Assembly (NCBI RefSeq): GCF_003130705.1 | Contig: NZ_CP021354.1 | Location: 3,968,001-4,032,000 of the forward strand | From: Rhodococcus oxybenzonivorans | GTDB taxonomy: Bacteria; Actinomycetota; Actinomycetes; Mycobacteriales; Mycobacteriaceae | DNA: 64,000 nt | Reading direction: 5' to 3' | Shown: positions 8,986-16,989 of the stretch, in pieces | Layout of the letters: every line of letters begins with the position of its first letter | How positions within the stretch are numbered: position 1 is the stretch's first letter | Translations under genes and position numbers: made by a program | Notes under the pieces: model-generated | What the model was told of the DNA's origin: nothing | Seen by the model: only the letters and a program-made list of their open reading frames with translations | Database searches by the model: none

Positions 8986-10170
8986 GTGACCACGCGGACG
9001 GTGGAGCAGCATGCTCAGCACGTCGCCGAACTTCTCGCACCGCTCCATACGCGCCCCGGCGAGGAGATTCCACTCGGTGAGGCACTGGGACGCGCCCTCG
9101 CCGCCGACGTCCATTCACCCGTCGATCTGCCCCTGTTCCGGAACTCCCAGATGGACGGCTACGCCGTCGACGCCGCATCCATCACGACGGTCCCTGTGAT
9201 GCTGCCCGTGCGCGGGGTGATCGCGGCCGGGCCGGCCGAACCCGTCACGCACCTTCCCGGCACGGCCTACCGAATCATGACCGGAGCACCGGTTCCGCCG
9301 GGCGCCGACGCGATCGTCCCCGTCGAGGACACAGTCACCTCGGATGGCGAGGTGCGGATCGAAAAAACCCGCTCGGCCGGGGAATTCGTGCGCGAACGTG
9401 GCAGCGACGTCCGGGCGGGGACCCTTCTCCTCGCCGCGGGCAGCCTTCTCGCTGCCCGTCACATCGCCGTGCTCGCCGCTGTCGGGCTGCAGCGCGTATC
9501 GGTGCGCCCGCGGCCGCGTGTCGCGGTGATCACCACCGGCGCCGAACTCGTCGACGCGGGAAGCGCACTGCGTCCCGGCCAGATCTACGATTCGAACGGC
9601 ATCGCACTGGCGTCGAGTGCACGAGCCAACGGTGCAGAGGTGGTCTCCATCGCCCGTAGCACCGACGACCCCGCCGAGTTCCGCACCCTGCTCGCCGAGG
9701 CGGTCCTCACCGCCGATGTGGTGCTGACTTCCGGCGGTGTATCGATGGGCGACTTCGAGGTGGTGAAGGAAACGCTGTCCCCGCTGGGCGCTCAATTCGC
9801 TCACGTGGCCATGCAGCCGGGCGGGCCGCAGGGGACAGCCGTGGTCAACGGCGTCCCGGTATTGAATTTCCCGGGCAATCCGGTGAGTACCCTCGTCTCC
9901 TTCGAGATCTTCGCCCGTCCGGACATTCGCCGCGCAGCGGGCCTTCCTCCCACGGAAGCCGTGGAGGGGCCGCTCGCGGCGCCGCTCACCTCCGTCCGAG
10001 GTAAGCGGCAGTTCCTCCGCGCCCGCCGCACCGACACCGGGGTAGAACTCGTCGCCGGTCCGGGCTCACATCTTGTCGCAGCGATGGCGTGGGCGGATGT
10101 CCTCGTCGATGTTCCCGCCGATGTCACCGCACTCGACGCCGGCCAACTCGTGAAGGTGATTCCCCTATGA
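8986..10170 (+). CDS. moeA: Molybdopterin molybdenumtransferase
   Basis: 394 aa enzyme that inserts molybdate into adenylylated molybdopterin. Domains are recognisable in order: N-terminal [18 protein letters not shown] near residue 45, the [17 protein letters not shown] block near 105, the MoCF-binding fold with [11 protein letters not shown] and [15 protein letters not shown] near 180-265, and [14 protein letters not shown] near 290. The GTG at 8986 has GGAGGA seven bases upstream, better than an ATG further upstream. Its stop overlaps the next start as ATGA. A second MoeA domain begins at the right end of the window as part of a fusion. Confidence 0.95.
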   Translation: MTTRTVEQHAQHVAELLAPLHTRPGEEIPLGEALGRALAADVHSPVDLPLFRNSQMDGYAVDAASITTVPVMLPVRGVIAAGPAEPVTHLPGTAYRIMTGAPVPPGADAIVPVEDTVTSDGEVRIEKTRSAGEFVRERGSDVRAGTLLLAAGSLLAARHIAVLAAVGLQRVSVRPRPRVAVITTGAELVDAGSALRPGQIYDSNGIALASSARANGAEVVSIARSTDDPAEFRTLLAEAVLTADVVLTSGGVSMGDFEVVKETLSPLGAQFAHVAMQPGGPQGTAVVNGVPVLNFPGNPVSTLVSFEIFARPDIRRAAGLPPTEAVEGPLAAPLTSVRGKRQFLRARRTDTGVELVAGPGSHLVAAMAWADVLVDVPADVTALDAGQLVKVIPL

Positions 10171-11138
10171 GCGATTTGACGCACCTCGACGGCGAGGGTC
10201 GTGCACGCATGGTCGATGTGAGCGCGAAAGCCGATACCACCCGGACTGCCGTGGCGGAAGGACGACTCGTCACGACCCCCGAGGTCATTGCGCTCGTCCG
10301 GGCCGACGATCTCCCCAAGGCAGATGTACTCGCGACTGCCCGGATTGCGGGTATCTCGGGTGCTAAGAAGACGTCCGAGCTCATTCCGTTGTGCCATCAG
10401 CTTGCGCTCTCGTCGGTCAAGGTGGAGTTCGGATTCGCCGACGATGCCATCACGATCGAGGCGACAGCGAAGACGAAAGGGCCGACCGGCGTCGAAATGG
10501 AGGCACTGACCGCGGTTGCCGTGGCCGGGCTGACTCTGCACGACATGGTGAAGGCCGTCGATCCCGCTGCCACCCTGGACGGTGTCCGCTTGCTCACGAA
10601 GGACGGCGGCAAGCGCGGGCACTGGACCCGGGAGCCGGCAACCGACTCGGCATCACCGAGAGGGCGCACTGCCGCGGTCCTGGTCGCCTCCACAGGCGGC
10701 GCCGCGGGCACGCGGGAAGACACGACCGGTCCAGCCATCACCGCCTGGCTCGACGAACGCGGGTTCCGGACACGCGGCCCCCTGGTCTACGCCGACGCCG
10801 AGATCGCGGCCGGCCTCGCCGACGCGCTGTCCGGCAACCCCGCACTGGTCATCACCACCGGCGGGACGGGTGTCTCCCCCACGGACGCCACTCCCGAAGC
10901 CACCCGGGCCGTACTCGACCGCGAACTGCCCGGCATCGCGGATGCCATCCGCAATCGGGGAACGACGGTGACTCCGCATGCGTCACTGAGCCGGGGACTC
11001 GCCGGTGTGTCGAACGGCACAGTGATAGTGAATCTGCCGGGTTCACCGGGCGGAGTGAAGGATGGACTTGCGGTGCTCGACCCCATCGTCGATCACCTTC
11101 TCGCACAAATCGCCGGTGGAGGTATGCACGATGAGTGA
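10167..11138 (+). CDS. Fused MoaC-MogA/MoaB Moco biosynthesis protein
   Basis: 323 aa protein joining two Moco enzymes. Residues 1 to about 155 are MoaC, which completes cyclic pyranopterin formation: ARMVDVSAKADTTRTAVAEG, KKTSELIPLCHQL and PTGVEMEALTAVAVAGL are all typical. Residues about 165-323 are a MogA/MoaB-type molybdopterin adenylyltransferase with ITTGGTGVSPTDATPEATR and VNLPGSPGG. The ATG at 10167 overlaps the moeA stop (ATGA), so the two enzymes that adenylate MPT and insert Mo are coupled. The linker between the domains is short and charged. No frameshift or stop interrupts the joint. Confidence 0.93.
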   Translation: MSDLTHLDGEGRARMVDVSAKADTTRTAVAEGRLVTTPEVIALVRADDLPKADVLATARIAGISGAKKTSELIPLCHQLALSSVKVEFGFADDAITIEATAKTKGPTGVEMEALTAVAVAGLTLHDMVKAVDPAATLDGVRLLTKDGGKRGHWTREPATDSASPRGRTAAVLVASTGGAAGTREDTTGPAITAWLDERGFRTRGPLVYADAEIAAGLADALSGNPALVITTGGTGVSPTDATPEATRAVLDRELPGIADAIRNRGTTVTPHASLSRGLAGVSNGTVIVNLPGSPGGVKDGLAVLDPIVDHLLAQIAGGGMHDE

Positions 11139-11544
11139 CGTTCTTGCCCAGATTTCGGACCTGCCCCTGGACGCGGCCGTGGTCGATGCGGCCGTGGCGG
11201 GACCGGAACACGGCGCGGTAGTGGTCTTCACCGGGGTGGTACGTAATCACGATGCCGGACAATCCGTTTCGGCACTCGAGTATCAGGCGCATCCCGATGC
11301 CGAGCGCTTTCTCCGCACGTGTTGTGAGGAGGTTGCGTCGTCGACGGGACTGCCTGTTGCCGCGGTCCACCGGGTGGGTGCGCTGACCGTCGGGGACCTG
11401 GCGCTCGTGGCTGCCGTGGCCGCACCGCACCGGGCCGAGGCGTTCGCGGCCTGCGCCGAACTCGTCGAACGGATCAAGCACGAGGTACCCATCTGGAAGC
11501 GGCAGCATTTCGCCGACGGCGCGTCCGAATGGGTGGGACTGTGA
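11131..11544 (+). CDS. moaE: Molybdopterin synthase large subunit
   Basis: 137 aa catalytic subunit of molybdopterin synthase, partner of the MoaD encoded on the other strand. Motifs: VVFTGVVRNHDAGQSVSALEYQAHP cut here as VVFTGVVRNHD near residue 30, VAAVHRVGALTVGD near 75, and the C-terminal KHEVPIWKRQHFADG with the conserved KxxVPIWK lysines. The ATG at 11131 overlaps the end of the moaC-mog gene by eight bases. A longer upstream reading is just the overlap with that gene in another frame. Last gene of the moeA transcript. Confidence 0.95.
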   Translation: MSDVLAQISDLPLDAAVVDAAVAGPEHGAVVVFTGVVRNHDAGQSVSALEYQAHPDAERFLRTCCEEVASSTGLPVAAVHRVGALTVGDLALVAAVAAPHRAEAFAACAELVERIKHEVPIWKRQHFADGASEWVGL

Positions 11545-11662
11545 GTCCTGAGTCGGACCGGCGTCGCATCACCGGGTAGACTCGGCGGCACTAGGTGACC
11601 ATGACGGTCACCCAGCGTCGTAGAACGCATTCAGTTCGGGAACGTCCGAATCCTGTTGGGTG

Positions 11663-11791
11663 TGCACACGCGTGTGCATCCGCTCTTCTTACGGCGAAGA
11701 AGCTTGCCGACCGGCAACGCCGCCAACCTGTGCTCGAGCTCCGACGGGATCGCTTTTCCGTGTCGGCCCTCCGGGCACAACCCTGTGCCCG
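11663..11791 (+). ncRNA. Multi-hairpin 5' leader of the DEAD-box helicase gene
   Basis: Four inverted repeats lie in series before the helicase start: a 16-base perfect palindrome TGCACACGCGTGTGCA at 11663-11678; CTTCTT/AAGAAG with a six-base loop at 11685-11702; TTGCCG/CGGCAA with a two-base loop at 11705-11718; and CGGGCACA/TGTGCCCG with a four-base loop at 11772-11791. The last one ends directly before the GAAAGG ribosome binding site of the gene at 11806. RNA helicases are often controlled through structured leaders, for example in the cold, so this is probably a cis-acting RNA; transcription of the region is inferred. I know no named motif that matches. Confidence 0.5.
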
Positions 11792-11805
11792 AAAGGCTCT
11801 GACAC

Positions 11806-13236
11806 TTGTCTGACACGACGACACCCGACACCACCTTCGCCGCTCTCGGCGTCCGCGAACCGCTCGTGCGGGTGCTCTCCTCGCAGGGCATCACCGCGCC
11901 CTTCCCCATCCAGGTCGACACCCTCCCCGACACGCTGTCGGGCCGCGACGTGCTCGGCCGGGGCAAGACGGGCAGCGGTAAGACGCTCGCCTTCTCCATC
12001 CCGATGGTGTCCCGCCTCGCCGGTGAGTTGTCGGGCGGAAAGCGTCGGCCCGGCCACCCCGTCGGTCTGATCCTGGCCCCCACCCGCGAGCTGGCCACCC
12101 AGATCACTGCCACACTCGAACCGCTGGCGCAGGCGTACGACCTGAAGGTCACCACCATCTTCGGTGGCGTCTCCCAGAACCGCCAGGTGTCGGCGCTCAA
12201 GGCAGGCGTCGACATCGTCGTCGCATGCCCCGGCCGCCTCGAAGACCTGATGAAGCAAAGGTTCGTGAGCCTCGACGCCGTCGAGATCACCGTGCTCGAC
12301 GAGGCCGACCACATGGCCGACCTCGGCTTTCTTCCCGTCGTCACGCGCATCCTCTCCGCCACGCCGCAGCAGGGCCAGCGACTGCTGTTCTCGGCCACGC
12401 TGGACAACGGTGTCGACAAGCTCGTCAAGCGGTTCCTGAAGAACGAGGTCCTGCACTCGGTCGACGAGGCGAACTCACCCGTCGCGGCCATGACGCACCA
12501 TGTATTCGACGTCGACAGCCCCGAGACCAAGCGCAAGCTGGTCGAGAAGCTTGCGTCGGGCACCGGACGCCGAATCCTGTTCATGCGCACCAAGCATCAG
12601 GCGCGGAAGCTGGCGCGTCAGCTCACCGAAGCGGGTATCCCGTCGGTGGATCTGCACGGCAATCTGTCGCAGGCCGCCCGCGACCGCAACCTGGCCTCGT
12701 TCTCGGCCGGTGAGGCGCGCGTGCTGGTGGCCACCGACGTGGCGGCGCGAGGCGTCCACGTCGACGATGTGGAACTGGTGGTGCACGTCGATCCGCCCGC
12801 CGAGCACAAGGCTTACCTGCACCGTTCGGGCAGAACCGCACGCGCAGGCAGCGCCGGCGACGTCGTCACCGTCGTACTGCCCGAGCAGCGCAAGGATCTG
12901 TCCATCCTCATGCGGAAGGCAGCGATCAAAGTCACTCCCGTCCGCAGCACCGCGGACTCCGCCCACGTTCTCGAACTCGTCGGTGACCTCGCACCACATG
13001 TGACGCCGGCACCGAAGGCCACGCCGGTGTCCAGCACCGGCGGACGCACTCAGCGGCCCGGCGGTGGCCAAGGCGGCCAGGGTGGACGAGGCGGCCAGGG
13101 CGGACGCGCCCACGGTCAGGGCGGCGGCGCTCGTCGCTCCCGTTCCGGCGCTGCGGGCAGGCCACGGGCGGCGTCGTCCACGGGCGGCGGAACTCGTACC
13201 GCGTCGGCCGGCGCGTCACGCCGCCGTCAAGGCTAG
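11806..13236 (+). CDS. DEAD/DEAH-box RNA helicase, RhlE-like
   Basis: 476 aa ATP-dependent RNA helicase of the superfamily 2 DEAD-box class, probably acting in RNA decay or ribosome assembly. Motifs in order: Q-motif region FAALGVREPLVRVLSSQGI, Walker A RGKTGSGKTLAF near residue 52, LILAPTRELATQ, DEAD box VLDEADHMADLG near 165, FSATLD near 195, ATDVAARGVHVDDV near 300 and HRSGRTARAGSAG near 335. The C-terminal 75 residues are a Gly/Arg/Gln-rich tail of RNA-binding type. The start is TTG at 11806 with GAAAGG upstream. It ends tail-to-tail with bluB. Confidence 0.92.
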   Translation: MSDTTTPDTTFAALGVREPLVRVLSSQGITAPFPIQVDTLPDTLSGRDVLGRGKTGSGKTLAFSIPMVSRLAGELSGGKRRPGHPVGLILAPTRELATQITATLEPLAQAYDLKVTTIFGGVSQNRQVSALKAGVDIVVACPGRLEDLMKQRFVSLDAVEITVLDEADHMADLGFLPVVTRILSATPQQGQRLLFSATLDNGVDKLVKRFLKNEVLHSVDEANSPVAAMTHHVFDVDSPETKRKLVEKLASGTGRRILFMRTKHQARKLARQLTEAGIPSVDLHGNLSQAARDRNLASFSAGEARVLVATDVAARGVHVDDVELVVHVDPPAEHKAYLHRSGRTARAGSAGDVVTVVLPEQRKDLSILMRKAAIKVTPVRSTADSAHVLELVGDLAPHVTPAPKATPVSSTGGRTQRPGGGQGGQGGRGGQGGRAHGQGGGARRSRSGAAGRPRAASSTGGGTRTASAGASRRRQG

Positions 13237-13892
13237 AACTCGTCGAGGTGGATGGCGTCGGCCAATGGCCGGCGCCCCCGCCACCCGAAGCGCTCGAGGT
13301 CGGGTACCTGCTGGAACTCGGCGACGTGTCCCACACACAACCAGGCGATGGGACGCACCGGCCCGGGAATTCCCAGCAATTCGGTGAGATAGGGCTCGTC
13401 GTAAAAGGACACCCAGCCCACTCCGATGTTCTCGGCGGCGGCCGCGAGCCACAGATTCTGAATCGCCAGCACGGCTGAGAACAGGCCGGTGTCGTCGACT
13501 GTGTGCCTGCCGAGAATGTGCTCGCCGCCGCGACTGCGGTCATAGGTGACGACGACGCCCATGCCACTCTCACGTATTCCTTCGATCTTGATCGGATCGA
13601 ACGTCGTCCTGCGATCGTCGGGTAGCGATTCGGCGAACCTTCTGCGAGCATCGGCAACGTGCTCGGCGAACACGTCGAGAGTCTCCGGCCTGCGCACGAC
13701 AACGAAATCCCACGGCTGCGTGTTGCCGACGCTCGGGGCGCTGTGCGCTGCCCCCAGGATGCGGTTCAGAACCTCCTCCGGTACCGGCTCCCCCGTGAAC
13801 TCCGCTCGCACATCCCGTCGGCGGCGAATCGCCTCATACACGGACAGCATCGGTTCGGGATACGACGGCGTGCTACACGCGGGCTCGGTCAC
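13233..13892 (-). CDS. bluB: BluB-like 5,6-dimethylbenzimidazole synthase
   Basis: 219 aa nitroreductase-fold flavoprotein most like BluB, which fragments FMNH2 to 5,6-dimethylbenzimidazole, the lower ligand of cobalamin. Support comes from YEAIRRRRDVRAEF near residue 20, AAHSAPSVGNTQPWDFVVV near 45, DTGLFSAVLAIQNLWLAA near 130, GVGWVSFYDE near 150, and the C-terminal RFGWRGRRPLADAIHLDEF. The GTG at 13892 overlaps the stop of the upstream GTPase gene as GTGA, so the pair is translationally coupled. A generic nitroreductase role is the main alternative. Confidence 0.82.
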   Translation of the reverse strand: MTEPACSTPSYPEPMLSVYEAIRRRRDVRAEFTGEPVPEEVLNRILGAAHSAPSVGNTQPWDFVVVRRPETLDVFAEHVADARRRFAESLPDDRRTTFDPIKIEGIRESGMGVVVTYDRSRGGEHILGRHTVDDTGLFSAVLAIQNLWLAAAAENIGVGWVSFYDEPYLTELLGIPGPVRPIAWLCVGHVAEFQQVPDLERFGWRGRRPLADAIHLDEF

Positions 13893-14938
13893 GCCGTCAC
13901 GGTATAGCGGTGCACCCCCAGCATCGCGCCGGGGTCGACATCTTCGCCCTCGGACACGATGCAGTCCTCGAGGCCCGCGCGGGCCTTCTCCGGTTCGATG
14001 TCTGCACCGATGAGGACCAATTGCGTCGTGCGTTCCTCCCCCGATTCCCAGCGCGTGGAGGTGAACCGGATGTGTGGCCCCACCGTCTGCACCTCGAACT
14101 TGCGCGACTGCCCCGGTACCGCGAAGTGCACGAATCCCTTGATGCGATAGATGCCGACGGGCCGGCTTTCGAGGAAATCGACCAACCGCCGTGGATCGAT
14201 CGGATCGGCCGACGCGAAATCGACTGACTCGTACGACGAATGCAGGTGGCCGTGACCGCCACACCCCTCGTCGCAGTGCTCGTGCTGATCCAGCAACAGC
14301 CGATCGAGCGTGAGCTGTTCACCGGGGGCCGGATCGCGTCCCGGCTCCTGATCGAAGAGCAGAGTGGGCTCGATGCGCCCGTGCGCGGTCGCGAGAATCG
14401 GGGCACGATCGTTGTAGTCGCGGACCAGCTGCTTCACCGCACCGAGTCGTGGTTCGTCGATCCGGTCGGTCTTGTTGAGTACGACGAGGTCGGCCAGGGT
14501 CACGTGCTTTCCGAGATCAGGATGCCGGGCGGACGTTTCCTCGAACTGCTCACCGTCGACCATCACCACCAGCCCCCCGTACACGACGTGCGGATTCCTG
14601 CTGCCGAGTACGAGCCGAATCATGTTGCGCGGCTCGGCAAGCCCGCTGGCCTCGACGATCACCACATCGATCTGTGAAGTTGGATTCGCCAGACGATCGA
14701 GCATGTCGTCCATGTCGCTGACGTCGACGGCGCAGCACATGCACCCGTTGCTCAGAGACACCATCGAATCGACCTGCCCGGCCACCATCATCGAATCGAT
14801 GTTCACGGCTCCGAAGTCGTTGACAATGACACCCACGCGGACACCGCGATTGTTGCGCAGGACATGATTGAGCAGGGTGGTCTTACCGGAACCGAGGAAT
14901 CCAGCGACGATGACCACCGGAATCCGCTTCTTCGCCAA
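13889..14938 (-). CDS. COG0523 G3E-family GTPase (CobW/ZNG1-like)
   Basis: 349 aa metal-handling GTPase. It has Walker A AGFLGSGKTTLLNHVL near residue 10, the metal-binding CxCC motif in NGCMCCAVD near 65, ASGLAEP near 98, and the NKTD specificity motif near 155. A His-rich loop (DQHEHCDEGCGGHGHLH) follows, then a CobW C-terminal domain. Members deliver zinc or cobalt to client proteins. Coupling to bluB by a GTGA overlap hints at cobalamin, but the His-rich loop equally fits a zinc chaperone. I prefer the TTG at 14938 with GGAGG nine bases upstream; a GTG at 14971 would add 11 residues. Confidence 0.85.
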   Translation of the reverse strand: MAKKRIPVVIVAGFLGSGKTTLLNHVLRNNRGVRVGVIVNDFGAVNIDSMMVAGQVDSMVSLSNGCMCCAVDVSDMDDMLDRLANPTSQIDVVIVEASGLAEPRNMIRLVLGSRNPHVVYGGLVVMVDGEQFEETSARHPDLGKHVTLADLVVLNKTDRIDEPRLGAVKQLVRDYNDRAPILATAHGRIEPTLLFDQEPGRDPAPGEQLTLDRLLLDQHEHCDEGCGGHGHLHSSYESVDFASADPIDPRRLVDFLESRPVGIYRIKGFVHFAVPGQSRKFEVQTVGPHIRFTSTRWESGEERTTQLVLIGADIEPEKARAGLEDCIVSEGEDVDPGAMLGVHRYTVTA

Positions 14939-15004
14939 CTGCCCCGACCTCCATGGATTTCGATGAGCCACCGGGCGCCCATGGTAGCGCCCGGCCGAAC
15001 GATC

Positions 15005-15143
15005 TCAGCTCACCGCGCCGACTATCGCCGCGCCGATGGCGGCGGGCACCATCGGCATCGTGTGGTGAGTGGCTCCCTCGATTGTCGTGACCGTCGCCGA
15101 GGGAAGCCTGTGCCGGATCGTGGCCGCCACCTCCGGGCACTTA
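15005..15143 (-). pseudogene. Alpha/beta hydrolase remnant, C-terminal part only
   Basis: About 45 codons on the reverse strand ending TGA at 15005-15007 read as the tail of an alpha/beta hydrolase, including TIEGATHHTMPM, where the first or second His would be the catalytic one. There is no start codon and the rest of the enzyme is missing: beyond about 15143 the DNA is a MarR-family sequence on the other strand. It is therefore a truncated fossil created by deletion or rearrangement at 15134-15143. Confidence 0.7.
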
Positions 15144-15535
15144 TCAGCCTCCTGGACGCCGGTCGCGCAGATATCGCTGCAACCCCGGGTTGGCTCGGCG
15201 ACCGCCTCGGGATCAATTCGGCATCCGTCACTGCACTTCTCGACCGCATGGAGAAGGCCGGGCTCGTCCGTCGCACGCCGGACGCCGAGGACCGGCGCCG
15301 CTCCCGAATCACGGTCACTGCCACAGCGATGAACCTCGGTGAAACCTTCTTCGGCCCGCTCATCAACCGGACGACAACCATCCTCGAGGGGTTCGACCCC
15401 TCGGAGCGACAGACTATTTCACGATTCCTCGACGGCATGAACGCCGCTGTCGCCGTCGAACGACAAGTGGCCGTTCAGCCGAGCGAAGACTCGGTGTCGA
15501 GATCGCGGACGCGTCGGGCGGGTGAGCCGACGTAG
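15134..15535 (+). pseudogene. MarR family regulator remnant, N-terminus missing
   Basis: From about 15134 the plus strand encodes a MarR winged-helix: LGDRLGINSASVTALLDRMEKAGLVRRTPDAEDRRRS split here as GINSASVTALLDRMEKAGLV and RRTPDAEDRRR, then a C-terminal dimerisation helix ending near residue 125 of the fragment. The first one or two helices and any start codon are absent; the open frame continues upstream only through hydrolase-remnant DNA read antisense. The frame stops at 15535, overlapping the convergent acyltransferase. It probably makes no functional repressor. Confidence 0.7.
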
Positions 15536-15960
15536 AGTCCGTTCGGCGCGCAGTCACGGGTGACTACCGCTCCTGCACCGACGACACAACCTTCGCCGAC
15601 CGTCACTCCGGGCAGGATGATGGCCCCTGCGCCGATCCAGCAGCCGTCACCGACCACGATGGGAAGGTCTACCGCCGCCCCGCACCGCCCCGACACCGGA
15701 CCCAGCCGATGTGTGCTGGTAATGAACTGGACGCGGTGACCGACCGCCACTTGCCGGCCGAGCGTGATGGAAGCGGTGCCATCGAACAGCACGCCGCGGT
15801 TGATGAAGGTACCGAGACCCAGACTGACATCTTTGCTGCCGAAATAGCATCCTGAGTAGATTCCGGCACCCCATACTTTCGCCCCGGCAGCCAGCAACAA
15901 GAGAATCCGCAGCCAGACCGGCACAAATGCGGACGATTGGACGATCGTGACGAAGCGCAC
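15475..15960 (-). CDS. Left-handed beta-helix acyltransferase (LacA/NodL-like)
   Basis: 161 aa O-acetyltransferase of the hexapeptide-repeat class, using acetyl-CoA on a sugar or similar acceptor. The repeats are visible as INRGVLFDGTASITLGRQVAVGH, written in part as ITLGRQVAVGHRVQF, and WIGAGAIILPGVTVGEGCVV near residue 110, ending with the family's NGLYVGSPARRVRDL. An N-terminal hydrophobic stretch (residues 12-30) may be membrane-associated. Start GTG at 15960. No glycan operon surrounds it, so the substrate is unknown. Its 3' end overlaps the MarR remnant. Confidence 0.82.
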   Translation of the reverse strand: MRFVTIVQSSAFVPVWLRILLLLAAGAKVWGAGIYSGCYFGSKDVSLGLGTFINRGVLFDGTASITLGRQVAVGHRVQFITSTHRLGPVSGRCGAAVDLPIVVGDGCWIGAGAIILPGVTVGEGCVVGAGAVVTRDCAPNGLYVGSPARRVRDLDTESSLG

Positions 15961-16083
15961 CCGCCAACCCTAGCCAGTGATCGCGCCCCGCGCTGGATGG
16001 CCATCTGCTCGGTCGGCACAAATGCGACTCGGTAACGGATCGACACAGAGCCCGATGATGTTCCCGAGACCCGAGGGGGGCGA

Positions 16084-16482
16084 GTGGCACAACTCGATAG
16101 CGAAGGATTCGCTGCCATGCTCGAATCAATCCCGCATGCGATCAGCGTCCACGACAAGAACCGCCGGGTCATCTTCCGCAACTCGGCCTGCGCCGCTCTG
16201 ATCGGCGCCGGCGTCGACGAGTTCGACAGTCTCCGGCACGAACAACTCTTCCATCCCGACGACAGCGACCTGTGGAGCGAGATGCTCGCCCGCTCCCTGG
16301 GCTGTGAGAGGGCAAGTGCGACGGCACACCTGCGTATCCGTCACCGCAATGACCATTGGCTCTGGGTTCACGTCGCGGTGTCCGCCTTCGACGTGGGCGA
16401 TGAGACGTTGATCGTCCTCGTTCTCCAGGATCAATCCGACACCATCTGGGGCAACCCGCGGTCCGCCAAGCAGAGAATCTGA
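16084..16482 (+). CDS. Stand-alone PAS domain protein
   Basis: 132 aa protein that is essentially one PAS fold: MLESIPHAISVHDKNRRVIFRNSAC at the N-terminus (shown in part as PHAISVHDKNRRVIFRN), then LFHPDD near residue 55 and a WLWVHVAVSAFDVGDETLIV beta-sheet end. No kinase, cyclase or DNA-binding domain is fused, so it may sense a ligand and act by protein contact. Start GTG 16084 follows a GAGGGGG ribosome site. No partner gene is evident nearby. Confidence 0.75.
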   Translation: MAQLDSEGFAAMLESIPHAISVHDKNRRVIFRNSACAALIGAGVDEFDSLRHEQLFHPDDSDLWSEMLARSLGCERASATAHLRIRHRNDHWLWVHVAVSAFDVGDETLIVLVLQDQSDTIWGNPRSAKQRI

Positions 16483-16487
16483 CACAC

Positions 16488-16688
16488 CTACCGACCCTGA
16501 CAGGTCGGCCGACTGCAACAAGGCGGGGTGCGGATCGTGGCACCACACCGTCGGCAGAAATGAGTGCGATGCCCACCATTCTTCGACGTGCCGCAGTCGC
16601 ACACTTCCCACCCGACAAGGCAGGTGTTGGCACCGAGCAGGTGCCCGTTGGGGCAACGCCGTGGGGCGAACTCGGTCCGGCGCGTCAC
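16488..16688 (-). CDS. Small Cys-rich zinc-ribbon protein, probably SOS-controlled
   Basis: 66 aa protein with eight or more cysteines arranged as CPNGH, CDC, CRRC and CCSRPTC, as in treble-clef or double zinc-ribbon proteins. I do not recognise a named family. I start it at GTG 16688 because the promoter fits: a TAGATT hexamer (reverse strand, 16696-16701) lies seven bases before the GTG, which would give a leaderless transcript, and an SOS box lies just upstream of that. A longer reading to 16784 passes through the SOS box and is unlikely. Function unknown; a DNA-damage role is inferred from regulation only. Confidence 0.6.
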   Translation of the reverse strand: MTRRTEFAPRRCPNGHLLGANTCLVGWEVCDCGTSKNGGHRTHFCRRCGATIRTPPCCSRPTCQGR

Positions 16689-16709
16689 AGAACCGAATCT
16701 ACACGTTCG

Positions 16710-16725
16710 TCGAACGTATGTTCTA
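16710..16725 (-). promoter_or_regulatory. LexA (SOS) box
   Basis: The 16-mer TCGAACGTATGTTCTA matches the actinobacterial SOS box TCGAAC-N4-GTTCGA at 11 of 12 defined positions. On the reverse strand it lies nine bases upstream of a -10-like TAGATT and 22 bases upstream of the GTG of the Cys-rich gene, the position expected for a LexA-repressed promoter. The upstream small gene ends at 16727, immediately beside the box. Confidence 0.7.
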
Positions 16726-16726
16726 T

Positions 16727-16933
16727 TTACATGTAATTGCCCGGAGCCCCCGCACTGCCATCGGCGCGCTCCACCAGGAACCAACTTCCCGGCGCATAGA
16801 CCAGTTCCCGGTCTTCGCGGACGATGACGAGCGCACCACTGTCATGGATGCTGTAGGTGTCGTCGCCGCTGAAGTCGGTGACGGCGAAGTCTGCCAGTTG
16901 GTCGAACGACCGATGTGTCACGGTGAAAGTCAT
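16727..16933 (-). CDS. Hypothetical protein, 68 aa
   Basis: Short acidic protein beginning MTFTVTHRSFDQLADFAV and containing TYSIHDSGALVIVRED; no domain is recognised. The amino-acid composition and codon use look coding, and the frame is free of stops from a plausible ATG at 16933; an ATG eight codons upstream is an alternative. It ends one base before the SOS box, so its transcription must start further upstream and is probably separate from the Cys-rich gene. Confidence 0.5.
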   Translation of the reverse strand: MTFTVTHRSFDQLADFAVTDFSGDDTYSIHDSGALVIVREDRELVYAPGSWFLVERADGSAGAPGNYM

Positions 16934-16989
16934 ACTGCCAGTGTCCCACTGCGACAACGTGCCGACCCGAGATCGCCGACGCAGCTACT

